A DNA stretch of 64,000 nucleotides from Corynebacterium curieae (GCF_027570035.1 NZ_JAKMUU010000001.1:682001-746000); one strand, 5' to 3'. Shown: positions 28,460-37,322, counted from the stretch's first letter. The notes: generated by a model not told the origin, from the letters alone. Numbers and translations are program-made.

Positions 28460-29113
28460 CTAACCGCCGAGCACCGCAATTGCGATGTGCACCCGGTTGG
28501 TGCCATCGATTTTGGCCAGGATGTGCTTCATGTGCGTCTTGACCGTGGTCAGCGAGATGAATAGCTGCTCGGCAATCTCGGCGTTGCTCAAACCCTGAGC
28601 CACCAGCTGGGCGATTTCATTTTCGCGCTCGCTCAGCTCGGCTAGCCCGCTGGGCTGAATCATCTCCTGCTCCGGCTGCGGCGGCGTGGCCGCCAGCCCC
28701 ACCAGGTTTTCTAGCACCTTCGGGCTAAGCTGCTGTTGACCTTGGGCCGCCGCTCTTACCGACGCCACCAGCGCCTCCGGCGCCGTCGTCTTCAATAAAA
28801 AGCCCACCGCCCCAGCGCGCAGGGCGTGCAGGATGAATTCGTCGGTATCAAAGGCGGTGAGCATCACCACCGGGATATCACGCGCGCCGGCCAGCGAGTG
28901 CAGTTGCGCCGCCGCCTCGATGCCGTCCATGACCGGCATGCGAATATCCATCAACACCACGTCCGGCTCCTCGGCCAAGACAAGCTCCACGCCCTCCTTG
29001 CCGTTGCCGGCCTCGCCGATGACGCTAATGCCCGGCGCGCCTTCCAAAATCATGCGCAGGCCGTGGCGCAGCAGCGGCTCATCATCGACGAGCACCACAC
29101 GAATCTCACTCAC
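28460..29113 (-). CDS. NarL/LuxR-family response regulator (system A)
   Basis: The N-terminal receiver domain has acidic pocket VDDE, phosphoacceptor Asp in LMDIRMPVMDG and the switch Thr in VMLTAF. The C-terminal LuxR helix-turn-helix (about residues 150-210) has LSERENEIAQLVAQGLSNAEI. I use GTG 29113 with AGGAAGG upstream; a longer frame exists but lies inside the kinase gene. It overlaps the kinase stop by 4 bp, so kinase and regulator are made together. It is paralogous to the regulator at 30388-31050. Confidence 0.9.
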   Translation of the reverse strand: MSEIRVVLVDDEPLLRHGLRMILEGAPGISVIGEAGNGKEGVELVLAEEPDVVLMDIRMPVMDGIEAAAQLHSLAGARDIPVVMLTAFDTDEFILHALRAGAVGFLLKTTAPEALVASVRAAAQGQQQLSPKVLENLVGLAATPPQPEQEMIQPSGLAELSERENEIAQLVAQGLSNAEIAEQLFISLTTVKTHMKHILAKIDGTNRVHIAIAVLGG

Positions 29114-30321
29114 TGTACTTCCTTCCTGGGCAGGCGCAGTGTCCACGAGAAGCTTTCTTCCTCGTCCTTTACCTGCAGCGATCCGCCCACCACACTAGCG
29201 CGCTCGCGCATGCCGACGATCCCGTACCCGCCGCTGTGCACGCTCGCCTTTTCCCCAGCCTGGGAGGTGGGGTTGGACATGGTGATAGACAGGGCGTCGG
29301 CAAGCGCGGCGATGGTGATGGTCACCGGCTCGCCCGGCGCGTGCTTGCGGGCGTTGGTCAAGCCCTCTTGGACCGCGCGATTGAGCGCGTGGCCGGCCAT
29401 GGTGCTAAGCTCCGCCAGCGACTGCGGCCCCGCGCCCTCCTGGTAGCGCACCTCCACGTCCATGCCCGCCCGGCGGGAGCGCTCCACCAGCGATTCCACG
29501 CCCTCGCGCGGATCAATCCGCCCCTCGCTGCGCAGCGAGTGCAGCGCCTCGCGCAGATCACCCACAGCGGCTTCGGCTTCATCGCGAATCGTGCGCGCGG
29601 ATTTTCGCGTCTCCTCCGGATCCAAATCCTCGCGGTAGGCTAGCCCGCCCGCGTATACCGCGATCATGCTCAGCCGATGCGAGAGCGTATCGTGCATGTC
29701 CCGCGCAATCCGGCCGCGCTCCTCCTGCCGCGCAAAGTTCTCCCGCGTGGCCATTTCCTCATGCGTGAGCTCCGCCTGCGCTTGCAGCGCAATCGTGCGC
29801 TCCTTCTGGTTCGAGCGAACCAACCCGACGACTAAAACCACTACTGCTGGGCCGAAGATGCCGAAGAAGAATCCCAGCTTCCCGGGAGCACTAAGCCCTT
29901 CGCTTCGAGATAAATCGAGAGTGACCAACTCCGAGGCCACCATGGCCGCACATACCGTCGCCATCCACAACCGGCTGCGGCGCGAGGCCGCAGAAAACGC
30001 CGCCATCATCACCGAAGGCCGACCCTCGGCAATCGAAACCGTCGCCGAAATAATGGTTGCGGCTACCAACGCGCTGCGCGGGCCGGGCTGTGCGCTGCGC
30101 GGGTCACGCTCCCGCGCAGCATGCCGGAGAGCAAAGGGCAATAAGATCCACGTGCCGATCATCACCGCGAAAAGAATAAACAGCCGTCCGGAGGAGCCAT
30201 CGGTCTCGCTGAACCGGACGGTAAAGACGACAAAATCGCCTATCACTGCCACCGCGGCGATGACAAGCTTTTGCCACAGCGGGCGCTGGAGCATCGCGTC
30301 GGATTTTCGGAATAACTTCAT
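29110..30321 (-). CDS. Sensor histidine kinase, HisKA_3 type (system A)
   Basis: This membrane sensor has about 403 aa. About four hydrophobic segments in the first 170 residues have short loops, so it lacks a large extracytoplasmic domain (intramembrane-sensing style). A short coiled stretch is followed by the phosphoacceptor His in ARDMHDTLSHRLSM. The HATPase domain has VQEGLTNARKHA and GGYGIVGMRER. I use ATG 30321 (MKLFRKS); GTG 30330 is in frame. The cognate regulator follows with 4-bp overlap. Confidence 0.88.
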   Translation of the reverse strand: MKLFRKSDAMLQRPLWQKLVIAAVAVIGDFVVFTVRFSETDGSSGRLFILFAVMIGTWILLPFALRHAARERDPRSAQPGPRSALVAATIISATVSIAEGRPSVMMAAFSAASRRSRLWMATVCAAMVASELVTLDLSRSEGLSAPGKLGFFFGIFGPAVVVLVVGLVRSNQKERTIALQAQAELTHEEMATRENFARQEERGRIARDMHDTLSHRLSMIAVYAGGLAYREDLDPEETRKSARTIRDEAEAAVGDLREALHSLRSEGRIDPREGVESLVERSRRAGMDVEVRYQEGAGPQSLAELSTMAGHALNRAVQEGLTNARKHAPGEPVTITIAALADALSITMSNPTSQAGEKASVHSGGYGIVGMRERASVVGGSLQVKDEEESFSWTLRLPRKEVQ

Positions 30322-30387
30322 AACGCGCACCAGTTTAAGCTGGCGCGCCTCCCGCGCGGTATCCCCCGCAGGGAGGATACTTCGGCC

Positions 30388-31050
30388 CTAGCTGCGCGCT
30401 TCCAAAACCATGATCGCGATATGCACGCGGCTCGTGCCGCCGATCTTTTTCAAAATGTGCTGCATATGGGACTTTACCGTGGCCATGGACACCACGAGCC
30501 GGTCGGCAATCTCCTGGTTATTCAAGCCCTGCGCCACCAGCTCGGCGATTTCGCGCTCGCGAGAGCTAAGCGCGCCTAGGCGCTTGCGGGCGGTGCGGGT
30601 GTGGTGCGAATGGGCGTCGTCAAGCGCGGGCCCCTGCATGCCTACCAGCTTGTCGACGACCTGCCGGCTCAACAGCGGCTGCCCCGCCGCGGCCGCACGC
30701 ACGGCCGCCATGAGCGATTCCGGCGGCGTCGACTTCAACAGGAACCCAGCCGCCCCGGCACGCAGAGCCCGCAGGATGAAGGAATCGGTATCAAAAGCCG
30801 TGAGCATGATGATCGGCACTGCGTGGACGGACAGAATCTTCTCCACGGCCGCGATGCCATCCATGACCGGCATGCGAATATCCATCAGCACCACATCGGG
30901 CTGCGCGTCGAGCACGGTAGCCACCGCGTCTCGCCCATTGCTCGCCTCGGCCACGACCTCAATATCGGGCGCGTTGGATAGCAGCAGGCGCAAGCCGCTG
31001 CGGACTAGAGCTTCGTCATCAACGAGCACTACGCGCAGGGCATCGGCCAT
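30388..31050 (-). CDS. NarL/LuxR-family response regulator (system B)
   Basis: The receiver domain has VDDE, LMDIRMPVMDG and IMLTAF; the LuxR-type helix-turn-helix contains LSSREREIAELVAQGLNNQEI. I use the second of two adjacent ATGs (31048-31050), which has GGGAG at better spacing; its neighbour starts at 31053. It overlaps the stop of the membrane protein gene upstream. It is clearly paralogous to the system A regulator, including the unusual full match of the phosphoacceptor stretch. Confidence 0.9.
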   Translation of the reverse strand: MADALRVVLVDDEALVRSGLRLLLSNAPDIEVVAEASNGRDAVATVLDAQPDVVLMDIRMPVMDGIAAVEKILSVHAVPIIMLTAFDTDSFILRALRAGAAGFLLKSTPPESLMAAVRAAAAGQPLLSRQVVDKLVGMQGPALDDAHSHHTRTARKRLGALSSREREIAELVAQGLNNQEIADRLVVSMATVKSHMQHILKKIGGTSRVHIAIMVLEARS

Positions 31051-31661
31051 CATGCTCCCTTTCCCACTGGTTGATTCCACCGCGCGCGCCACAGTTGCGA
31101 GGCGACGGGCGTATACGCCACTGTAACCGCCACCACTGCCGCGAGCGCTATCGGCACGATTCCCACGTGGCCGGCCACTACGCCGTTGAGGAACGAGGGC
31201 ACGAGAATATCGTTTAGCTTTTCGAAGATTTTGGGGAAAAAGTCGATGACTAGCGTGGCGGCAATGAATGTCAGCGCAGTCTGCAGGAGCAACGTCCACA
31301 GGCTTACCCGGTGCAGCCGCTTATCGACGTCCGGCTTCCCCACCGCCGCAAACATCACCCTCGCGCCTTGCCCGCGAAACTCCGGCACGACATAACCGCG
31401 ACGCTCCACCAGCTCGATGCGGTCTGCGTCTTCGGGCGCGTTATCGTCGCTGTGCCCGCGCAGGAATTCCAGGCTATAGGCCGCATCATCGGTATCGGTA
31501 TAGCTGAGCTTGCGCGAAGTTCCGTCAACAGTGGAGGTAAAAAGACTGCGCTTAAAGTCTAAGTACTTCCCCGTCCATCCCTCACGGGCCGTGGTTTCTT
31601 CTAGATCGATGCGCATGAGCCCGTATTCTGGATGGCGCAGTTGCCAGCTCATCTCGCTCAT
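31050..31661 (-). CDS. Membrane protein between kinase and regulator of system B
   Basis: About 203 aa. The N-terminal soluble half (about residues 1-100) is beta-rich. Two hydrophobic helices follow (about 120-145 and 165-190). The ATG at 31659-31661 has AAGGAGG upstream and overlaps the kinase stop by 4 bp. Its own stop overlaps the regulator start. Its position suggests it takes part in signal input or is a linked target; this is inferred only from context. The family is unknown. Confidence 0.6.
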   Translation of the reverse strand: MSEMSWQLRHPEYGLMRIDLEETTAREGWTGKYLDFKRSLFTSTVDGTSRKLSYTDTDDAAYSLEFLRGHSDDNAPEDADRIELVERRGYVVPEFRGQGARVMFAAVGKPDVDKRLHRVSLWTLLLQTALTFIAATLVIDFFPKIFEKLNDILVPSFLNGVVAGHVGIVPIALAAVVAVTVAYTPVASQLWRARWNQPVGKGA

Positions 31662-32905
31662 TGCGCGGCCTCCTTGTGCGCTAGCGGTAGCTGGATACTC
31701 CATCCGAATTCCTCGCCTTCCTTTCCTTCTGGGCTTGCCTGGTTAGCCGCGATGCTCATGCATCCGCCGGAAAGCTCCACACGCTCGCGCAGGCCCACCA
31801 GTCCGTAACCGCCTGTGGTGTCCGCGCCATTGCCCGTGTCGGTTCCTGCCTTCCCGCGCGACACTGGGTTTCGCATCTCGATGTCCACCGCGCCGGCCGT
31901 CTCGCGCACCGTGATGCTTACCGGCTGGCCGGGCGCGTGCTTGCGTGCATTCGTCAGGCCCTCTTGTACTGCGCGGTGCACGGCGTGCTGCGCCATCGTG
32001 GACAACTCGGCAAAAACGTCCGGGCCGGCACTGTCCGCGTAGGTCACCGTCACCTCCGTGCCGGCCTCCCGCGCGCTCGCGACCATCTCCTCTAGACCAG
32101 TGCGCGGGTCCTGGGAAAGGTCTTCGCGCAAAGCGCTTAAGACAGTGCGCAAATCCTCTACCGCATTCTGGGCCTCAGCGCGGATGGTGCGCGCTGCTTC
32201 GGTAAACTCCTCCGGCACGTCCTCGCGCGGATAGCTCAGCGCACCCGCATGAATGGCCACAAGGCTCAACCGATGCGAGAGCGAATCGTGCATATCCCGT
32301 GCGATGCTCTCGCGCTCCTCTCGCCTTGCATGCTCCACCTTGGCGCGCATCTCTTCCCGGTTCATCCGGGCTTGCTGCTCCACGCGCCACCGCTTTTCGC
32401 GCTGATTGCCGCGCTTTTGGCCTGCAAGCAAGCCCGCGACCATCACAACCACGACGAAGACGGCACCAACCCACCCGATCTCGTCCCAGCTTAAGTACGG
32501 GTTAAAGCTAGTTTCTATTGCAAACGCCACGACAAAGCAGGCCACCGCGGCCGCCGAGCGCGAGGTCGAGCGGCGGGAAACCATAGAAATGAAGGCCACG
32601 ACTCCGCTCACCACGCCAAAATAAGAGCTTGACCCCAGCAATACGATGCACCCAGCGATGAAGCTGCGGGTGGAGCCGGCATAGTCGACGTCGGAAAGCT
32701 CGCGCGGCTGGTGCTCCAGCGCAAAGGGCAGGGCGATAATACCCAGCACGCCCACCGCAAACCCGGTGCAGATATAGGGCCCATACTCCGCAAACGACGG
32801 CGAATACTCCTCAATGTCGAGGTTCATCAGCACCATGCCGATGAGCCAATTCGCCACCGCGCAGGCGGCCACGATGCCCGCCGTACTCCACTTCGTTCTG
32901 ACCAT
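31658..32905 (-). CDS. Sensor histidine kinase, HisKA_3 type (system B)
   Basis: 415 aa, with about five hydrophobic helices in the first 165 residues. A charged coiled stretch (EEMRAKVEHARREERES) leads into the phosphoacceptor motif ARDMHDSLSHRLSL. The HATPase domain has VQEGLTNARKHA and GGYGLVGLRERV. It is first in the five-gene minus-strand block, and the layout is parallel to system A. The signal is unknown; related systems often respond to cell-envelope stress. Confidence 0.88.
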   Translation of the reverse strand: MVRTKWSTAGIVAACAVANWLIGMVLMNLDIEEYSPSFAEYGPYICTGFAVGVLGIIALPFALEHQPRELSDVDYAGSTRSFIAGCIVLLGSSSYFGVVSGVVAFISMVSRRSTSRSAAAVACFVVAFAIETSFNPYLSWDEIGWVGAVFVVVVMVAGLLAGQKRGNQREKRWRVEQQARMNREEMRAKVEHARREERESIARDMHDSLSHRLSLVAIHAGALSYPREDVPEEFTEAARTIRAEAQNAVEDLRTVLSALREDLSQDPRTGLEEMVASAREAGTEVTVTYADSAGPDVFAELSTMAQHAVHRAVQEGLTNARKHAPGQPVSITVRETAGAVDIEMRNPVSRGKAGTDTGNGADTTGGYGLVGLRERVELSGGCMSIAANQASPEGKEGEEFGWSIQLPLAHKEAAQ

Positions 32906-32947
32906 GGCCTCAAGCTTAAGCCGGCGGCCATAGTCCCTAAGGATGAA

Positions 32948-34324
32948 TTATTTTTGCACCCCGGCCGCATCGCGCATGGCCTTCGTCTGCGCGGACGGAT
33001 GCTCATTTTCGGTGGCCAGGCGCTCAAACGCCACGGCAGCCAGCGCCGCGGACTGCATTCCCAGCACGGAGTCATCAAAACGCATCATCGGCGAGTGGTT
33101 CCACTCGCGCTGATTTTCGGGTTTTTCCGGATTAGCCGTACCCATCCACATAAACGTGCCCGGCACCTGCGAGAGGACGTAGCCGAAATCCTCGGAGGCC
33201 ATCATGGGGGCGTCGAAGGGCTGGACGTTCTCCGCGCCGAACATCTGGCCCCACAAAGTGGCGGCGAATTGATTCTCGCGCGGATTGGTCTTGGTGGTGG
33301 GGTACAAAATCTCGAATTCCACCTGCGCGGTGCAGCGGTGCGAAGCAGCGACGGAGCTGGAGACCTCCGTAATCATCTGCCGCACGGCGTCGATCTTCTC
33401 GTCGCGCAGCACGCGCACCGTTGCGCCCAATGCCGCGCGCTCCGGGATGGCGTTATAGGCTCCGTCGCCCGCCCACAGATTGGTCACGGTAATAACGATG
33501 GGCTCGAGCGCATCGAAGCGGCGGGTCAGCGCGGTCTGCAGGGACATCTGGATCTCCGCCAGCGCCGCCACCGGGTCGATGGCATCGTGCGGGCGAGAGC
33601 CGTGCCCGCCTTTGCCCAACACCGTAATGGTCAGGTTGGAAGAGCTGGCCATCATCGGACCCGGCACATAGTGGAAGGTGCCGCGATCCTGCGGGCCGAC
33701 GTGGAGGCCGTAGGCGGCAATGGGGCGTCGGCCAGCGGCGTCGAGCACACCTTCCTCAATCATCGGCAGCGCGCCGCCCGGGCCTTCCTCGCCAGGCTGG
33801 AACATGAAGGTGACATCGCCGTGCAGCTCCTCGCGGTGCTCGCACAGAATCCGCGCCGCACCCACCAGGCCAGCGGTGTGCAGGTCATGGCCGCAGGCGT
33901 GCATATACCCATTCGTCGACGCAAACGGGCTGCCGGTCTGCTCGCGCACCTCGAGGGCGTCCATGTCCGCACGCAAAAGCACCGACACCGGCCGCTCGCC
34001 GCGCTGGCCGCCGCGCAGCACGGCCACCACCGAGCTCAAGTCCTGGCCCACGTGGATTTCCAGCGGCAGGCCCTCCAACGCCTCCAGGACCTTCTTTTGC
34101 GTGCGCGGCAGGTCGAGGCCGATTTCCGGGTTGCGGTGCAGGTCGCGGCGGAAGTTCTGCAGCTCCTCAAGCATCCCGTCACCCATTTCTTGGAAAACCT
34201 CGGTGGCCACCCGTTCACCAATGCGTGCACGCGTAACCGGCAGCGGCGGCAGCTGCTGGGCATGGCGTGGAGCGGCCAGGCGTCCGGGGTTGGTGGGGCG
34301 AATCCTCTTGGTCGGGTCAGTCAT
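32948..34324 (-). CDS. M20-family amidohydrolase/aminoacylase
   Basis: This 458-aa metallopeptidase-like hydrolase belongs to the HipO/IAA-amino acid hydrolase group that cleaves N-acyl amino acids. Motifs are the DLHRNPEIG entry, ADMDALEVRE, the metal ligands in HACGHDLHTA, and the catalytic Glu pair in QPGEEGPGGA. Related corynebacterial enzymes release odorants or process N-acyl conjugates; substrate choice cannot be read here. The N-terminal 45 residues are an unstructured-looking Pro/Arg-rich extension. It stands alone, 43 bp after the kinase of system B begins. Confidence 0.87.
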   Translation of the reverse strand: MTDPTKRIRPTNPGRLAAPRHAQQLPPLPVTRARIGERVATEVFQEMGDGMLEELQNFRRDLHRNPEIGLDLPRTQKKVLEALEGLPLEIHVGQDLSSVVAVLRGGQRGERPVSVLLRADMDALEVREQTGSPFASTNGYMHACGHDLHTAGLVGAARILCEHREELHGDVTFMFQPGEEGPGGALPMIEEGVLDAAGRRPIAAYGLHVGPQDRGTFHYVPGPMMASSSNLTITVLGKGGHGSRPHDAIDPVAALAEIQMSLQTALTRRFDALEPIVITVTNLWAGDGAYNAIPERAALGATVRVLRDEKIDAVRQMITEVSSSVAASHRCTAQVEFEILYPTTKTNPRENQFAATLWGQMFGAENVQPFDAPMMASEDFGYVLSQVPGTFMWMGTANPEKPENQREWNHSPMMRFDDSVLGMQSAALAAVAFERLATENEHPSAQTKAMRDAAGVQK

Positions 34325-34480
34325 GGGGGCTCCTTTTCTCGCTTTCGCATTCGAGGGTACAGCAGGTTATCCACAGGCCGCCGGCTGGGCTCGGGGCTGG
34401 TGTGATGGGTGGGGCGAGTTATCCACAGGCTGGTGCGGGTGCGCTACTGCGGCCTTGCGAGTTGTTTTAGGCTCGCCGGC

Positions 34481-34852
34481 ATGACCCGATTGCAAGACTA
34501 CGCCCGCCAACTCGCCTCGCCGATGAAACTTCTCGGCGAGGTCTCGGGCGCGCGCGAAGTAGATCTGCGCCGGCTTGGCCTGCCCCGGCAGGAAGCCCGT
34601 AGCCTGCTTGCGCTTGCCGACGTCTACTTTGGCCCCACCCCCTTCACCCGCCGACAGCGCTCGTGCCGGGCAACCACACACTGCTTGGCGACGTTGAAGA
34701 TCATCGAAAAGTACGTCTCGCGCACGAAATCCAAGCGGGATGCGTGGGCACTGCGGTCGGAATTGTGCGCTACGGACCAAGACGTGGAGCGACTCGCGTG
34801 CACGCGGTTGAAAGAGATGTATCCGCCGCGACAACCCAAGAAAGTGCATTAG
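34481..34852 (+). pseudogene. Truncated N-terminal part of an HNH endonuclease-like protein
   Basis: The frame from ATG 34481 (MTRLQDYARQLASP) gives about 123 residues. It is helical, with a basic C-terminus, and stops exactly where base composition changes to AT-rich. The sequence resembles, from memory, the N-terminal domain of corynebacterial HNH endonuclease proteins that are about 350 aa long; no HNH motif is present, so the catalytic end is missing. I therefore read it as a gene cut by the island that starts at about 34853. A short intact protein cannot be excluded. Confidence 0.5.
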
Positions 34853-34868
34853 GGAACATCATGGATTA

Positions 34869-34889
34869 TAACAGGGTCCAACACTGTTA
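34869..34889. repeat. Inverted repeat at the island edge
   Basis: TAACAG and CTGTTA are separated by 9 bases, 17 bp after the truncated gene. A second dyad (AATGC-ATA-GCATT) follows immediately. The block AACAGGGT recurs at 35001. These could be an attachment or recombinase site or an operator. The rest of 34890-35200 is AT-rich and holds no gene I can support; it ends in the promoter region of the following operon. Confidence 0.35.
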
Positions 34890-35200
34890 AATAATGCATA
34901 GCATTCCTATCCTGCATAAACATCGCGTCACCGGCACAAATGCTATTTACGACGGTTTTAGGCTAAATCTTATGGTTTCAGGTCATTACCCAGAATGTAA
35001 CAGGGTACCTAAATGTCATATAAAAACATAGCGCACGCAGCCTCTATAAGCCCTTGCGCGCTCCCTCATAGTCTGGTTATATTGAAAGTGCAGCAAAGAG
35101 ATAAAGTACCCGTAATCGAGTGCATAAACTCGGACCTGTATTTATATTATGCATTTTGTTTTTGAGTCCAGTACCGGACGTAATTCTTAAAGGATTTTTT

Positions 35201-35365
35201 ATGACCACTCAATTGAAAGAGAGGGAGCGCAGAACATTAGCGAAGGCTAATGATGATGTACGCGCTTATGTAGACGAAGTTGTACGCCGCGCCCCGCGCT
35301 TTAGCGCTAAGCAACTTGACAGTGTCACCGAGGCCCTCAATGCCAAGGAGGTCCGTAATGGATAA
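35201..35365 (+). CDS. Hypothetical protein, 54 aa, first gene of island operon
   Basis: The ATG at 35201 is preceded by AAAGGA. The product is charged and helical (KERERRTLAKANDDVRAYVDEVV), probably cytoplasmic. Its 3' end contains the perfect Shine-Dalgarno AAGGAGGT of the next gene and overlaps that gene by 8 bp. The family was not recognised. Size and operon position are typical of phage or plasmid accessory proteins. Confidence 0.6.
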   Translation: MTTQLKERERRTLAKANDDVRAYVDEVVRRAPRFSAKQLDSVTEALNAKEVRNG

Positions 35366-35813
35366 CGAGATTCTGTCTTCTATCTATGTCACCAATGGTG
35401 TTGATACGTACAAGGTCCTCGACACCCTAGCGGAACTTGAAGACGTGAAGAAGTCTAAGTCTTCGACAAAGACCAAGTCTTCAAAGACCGCAGCGGTTGA
35501 CCACACCCGGTCTCCTCCTCTTCTTCGCCCAACGTCGATTCTTGTTAACGCCGCCGCCCTTCAACTAGTAGACGAAGAGGGCTTTTGCGATAAATCAGCC
35601 GAGGATATGTCTCAGGAGATACTGACGCGTATTCATGCTGTCTACGCGGAAAAGATACTTGACCATCGTGACAAGCACGAGCAAGAGCGCGACGGAATGG
35701 ACTTCATCATGTGGCGCGTAACACAAAATCTAGAGTTGCAGGACCTAGACGAGCTGATAGATAAAGCACTCGCCATAGGAGATGCGACTACTACCCTAAG
35801 TGAGAACTACTAA
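35358..35813 (+). CDS. Hypothetical protein, 151 aa, island operon
   Basis: The start ATG 35358 has an ideal AAGGAGGT at 5 bases. The N-terminal 35 residues are followed by a low-complexity Lys/Ser/Thr linker (about residues 34-50), and then a helical acidic domain with DKHEQERDGMDF. No signal or membrane segment is present. It may be a DNA- or protein-binding adaptor, but nothing identifies the function. It lies 21 bp upstream of the third gene. Confidence 0.6.
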   Translation: MDNEILSSIYVTNGVDTYKVLDTLAELEDVKKSKSSTKTKSSKTAAVDHTRSPPLLRPTSILVNAAALQLVDEEGFCDKSAEDMSQEILTRIHAVYAEKILDHRDKHEQERDGMDFIMWRVTQNLELQDLDELIDKALAIGDATTTLSENY

Positions 35814-35834
35814 CCGAAAGGATATTCATACATC

Positions 35835-36458
35835 ATGTTCACCCTTAACCAAAAGACCAAAGAGGCGAAAGTTACCTACTGTGAAGTTGATGGTGTCAAG
35901 GTAGAGACCGAATCTAGTAACCCAGAATACAACGAGCTCATAAAAGACCTCGCCAAAACCACGCCGGACATTTTCCCGCACATTGTGGGGTGCAAAATGA
36001 CTGCCCGTTATGTTGCCCACCGCGTAGAAAATTTGGGAATTGTCGTAGCCACCGGCATCGAGTACCTCCATCCCTCTACGACGAACATAAACGTGGTCAT
36101 AGCCCCCGTAGAAGATAACAGGGTATCTATCATCATCACCCGAGACTTGAACTGGGGCAACAAACTAGATGCTGAAACCGGTGAGTTATCCACCTACGAC
36201 CACGCAGCTACCGTCACTATCAAAACATGGGATTGCACAGACCACTCAGCCGGCAAGACCTACTCGTCGGTTGTTCGCGAGGTGGGACACCAGCTTAGCG
36301 AGGCGGTACGGACATCTAATCCGATAACACTAAACGCGTACGGTCAGAGTGGTGGTGCCGACGTAAGAGCGGTCACCCTTGAACTGGACAATATTATCGC
36401 CGAGCTGGGTAACCGACTGCACAAGTTCTACGGCCACAAGCTAGAGCCCAAGAAGTAG
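35835..36458 (+). CDS. Hypothetical protein, 207 aa, island operon
   Basis: A soluble mixed alpha/beta protein with several extended strands (INVVIAPVEDNRVSIIITRD) and a helical C-terminus ending in Lys residues. A GAAAGGA site lies about 12 bases before the ATG. It is followed by a good terminator, so it closes the three-gene unit. I do not recognise the family. Codon use is less GC-biased than in region 1, in line with transfer. Confidence 0.6.
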   Translation: MFTLNQKTKEAKVTYCEVDGVKVETESSNPEYNELIKDLAKTTPDIFPHIVGCKMTARYVAHRVENLGIVVATGIEYLHPSTTNINVVIAPVEDNRVSIIITRDLNWGNKLDAETGELSTYDHAATVTIKTWDCTDHSAGKTYSSVVREVGHQLSEAVRTSNPITLNAYGQSGGADVRAVTLELDNIIAELGNRLHKFYGHKLEPKK

Positions 36459-36472
36459 CCACTAACCACCGA

Positions 36473-36500
36473 GGGGCGATTCCACCACCGTCGCCCTTTT
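36473..36500 (+). terminator. Rho-independent terminator of the island operon
   Basis: Stem GGGCGA/TCGCCC with 11-base loop is followed by TTTT, 15 bp after the stop of the 207-aa gene. Confidence 0.7.
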
Positions 36501-36555
36501 CTAAATCATAAATATTCATTTAGAAGTCGACCACCAAAACACTGGGATTAGCCTA

Positions 36556-36607
36556 CTCTGCAGAGTAGTTACCACAACACCCTCTGCAGAGTAGTTACCA
36601 CAACACC
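36556..36607. repeat. Two tandem 26-bp repeats with a palindrome
   Basis: Copies at 36556-36581 and 36582-36607 are identical. The first lies within a perfect 16-bp palindrome (36554-36569, centred on TGCA); the second keeps its CTCTGCAGAG core. Position just ahead of the endonuclease relic suggests an operator or iteron-type binding site. Confidence 0.6.
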
Positions 36608-36611
36608 GAAG

Positions 36612-37262
36612 ACATTTAAGCGCAAGAAGAATACGAAGGCGGCATGGCAGGATACTTATACCGAACTTGTCTTCAGGCTGCAGGAATTCACGTTCGAAGA
36701 CTGGAAGGATATCCAGAGCTTTATGGCCAATATCGTATCAGTACTCTAGTCCGTAACCGTAGCGTCAGGAGTAGGTGTATCTTGCGCTATGACTACAAAG
36801 GCACAACGCCCCTTTATCCATGCATTAATCTTGAAGGCCATAGCTACTATGTCCACCGACTAGTAGCAGAGACTCCCATGGATTGTTACCCAAGTCACAA
36901 GGTGTGACCATATCAGCGGTCATCCATTCTACTGTCGCCTGAGCAATTTCCGCCGTGCTACCACGTAGCAGAGCCGTCGATATCAGAATGAGCGCCGCCA
37001 CGCTGCAATCAATGAGGGCCGGGTGTTTGAGTCCGGCACATCGTTGCATACCGTCAACCCTGGTACGTGCCCGGAAGGGCATGAATTGCGACTTAAGGAT
37101 ACGGCTAAGGCGGTTTATTTCTGCCCGACATGTCGCAGCAATAATAATAAACGCAATATTGATTTCGTCATTAGAATGCTAAAACACTTAAATAGTATTT
37201 TAACTTATACTCCTTATGTTGATGCAATCCTTGAAGAGCAGCAACTGGATGTTGCTGCATAG
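36612..37262 (+). pseudogene. Broken NUMOD4/HNH homing-endonuclease-like gene
   Basis: Fragments in two frames join into one recognisable protein. The NUMOD4-like segment FEDWKDIQSF (36693 on) continues after a one-base shift near 36717-36722 as YGQYRISTLV and VHRLVAET. A second shift near 36900 leads to the HNH core CDHISGHPFYCRLSNFRRA, broken by an in-frame TAG. The end (to 37262) has a zinc-ribbon-like pair, CPEGHELRL and YFCPTC. No start codon is seen. Such endonucleases cut invading or recipient DNA and often ride on phages. Sequencing errors could account for the shifts but hardly for the stop codon as well. Confidence 0.7.
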
Positions 37263-37289
37263 ATTTTAAGCCGACTAGGCTATCGAAGG

Positions 37290-37317
37290 CCTCGCCCCTC
37301 GGGCGGGGTCTTTTTTA
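37290..37317 (+). terminator. Strong terminator after the HNH relic
   Basis: Stem 37290-37297/37301-37308 (8 bp, one G-T pair) with 3-base loop is followed by TCTTTTTT. Confidence 0.85.
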
Positions 37318-37322
37318 AATGT

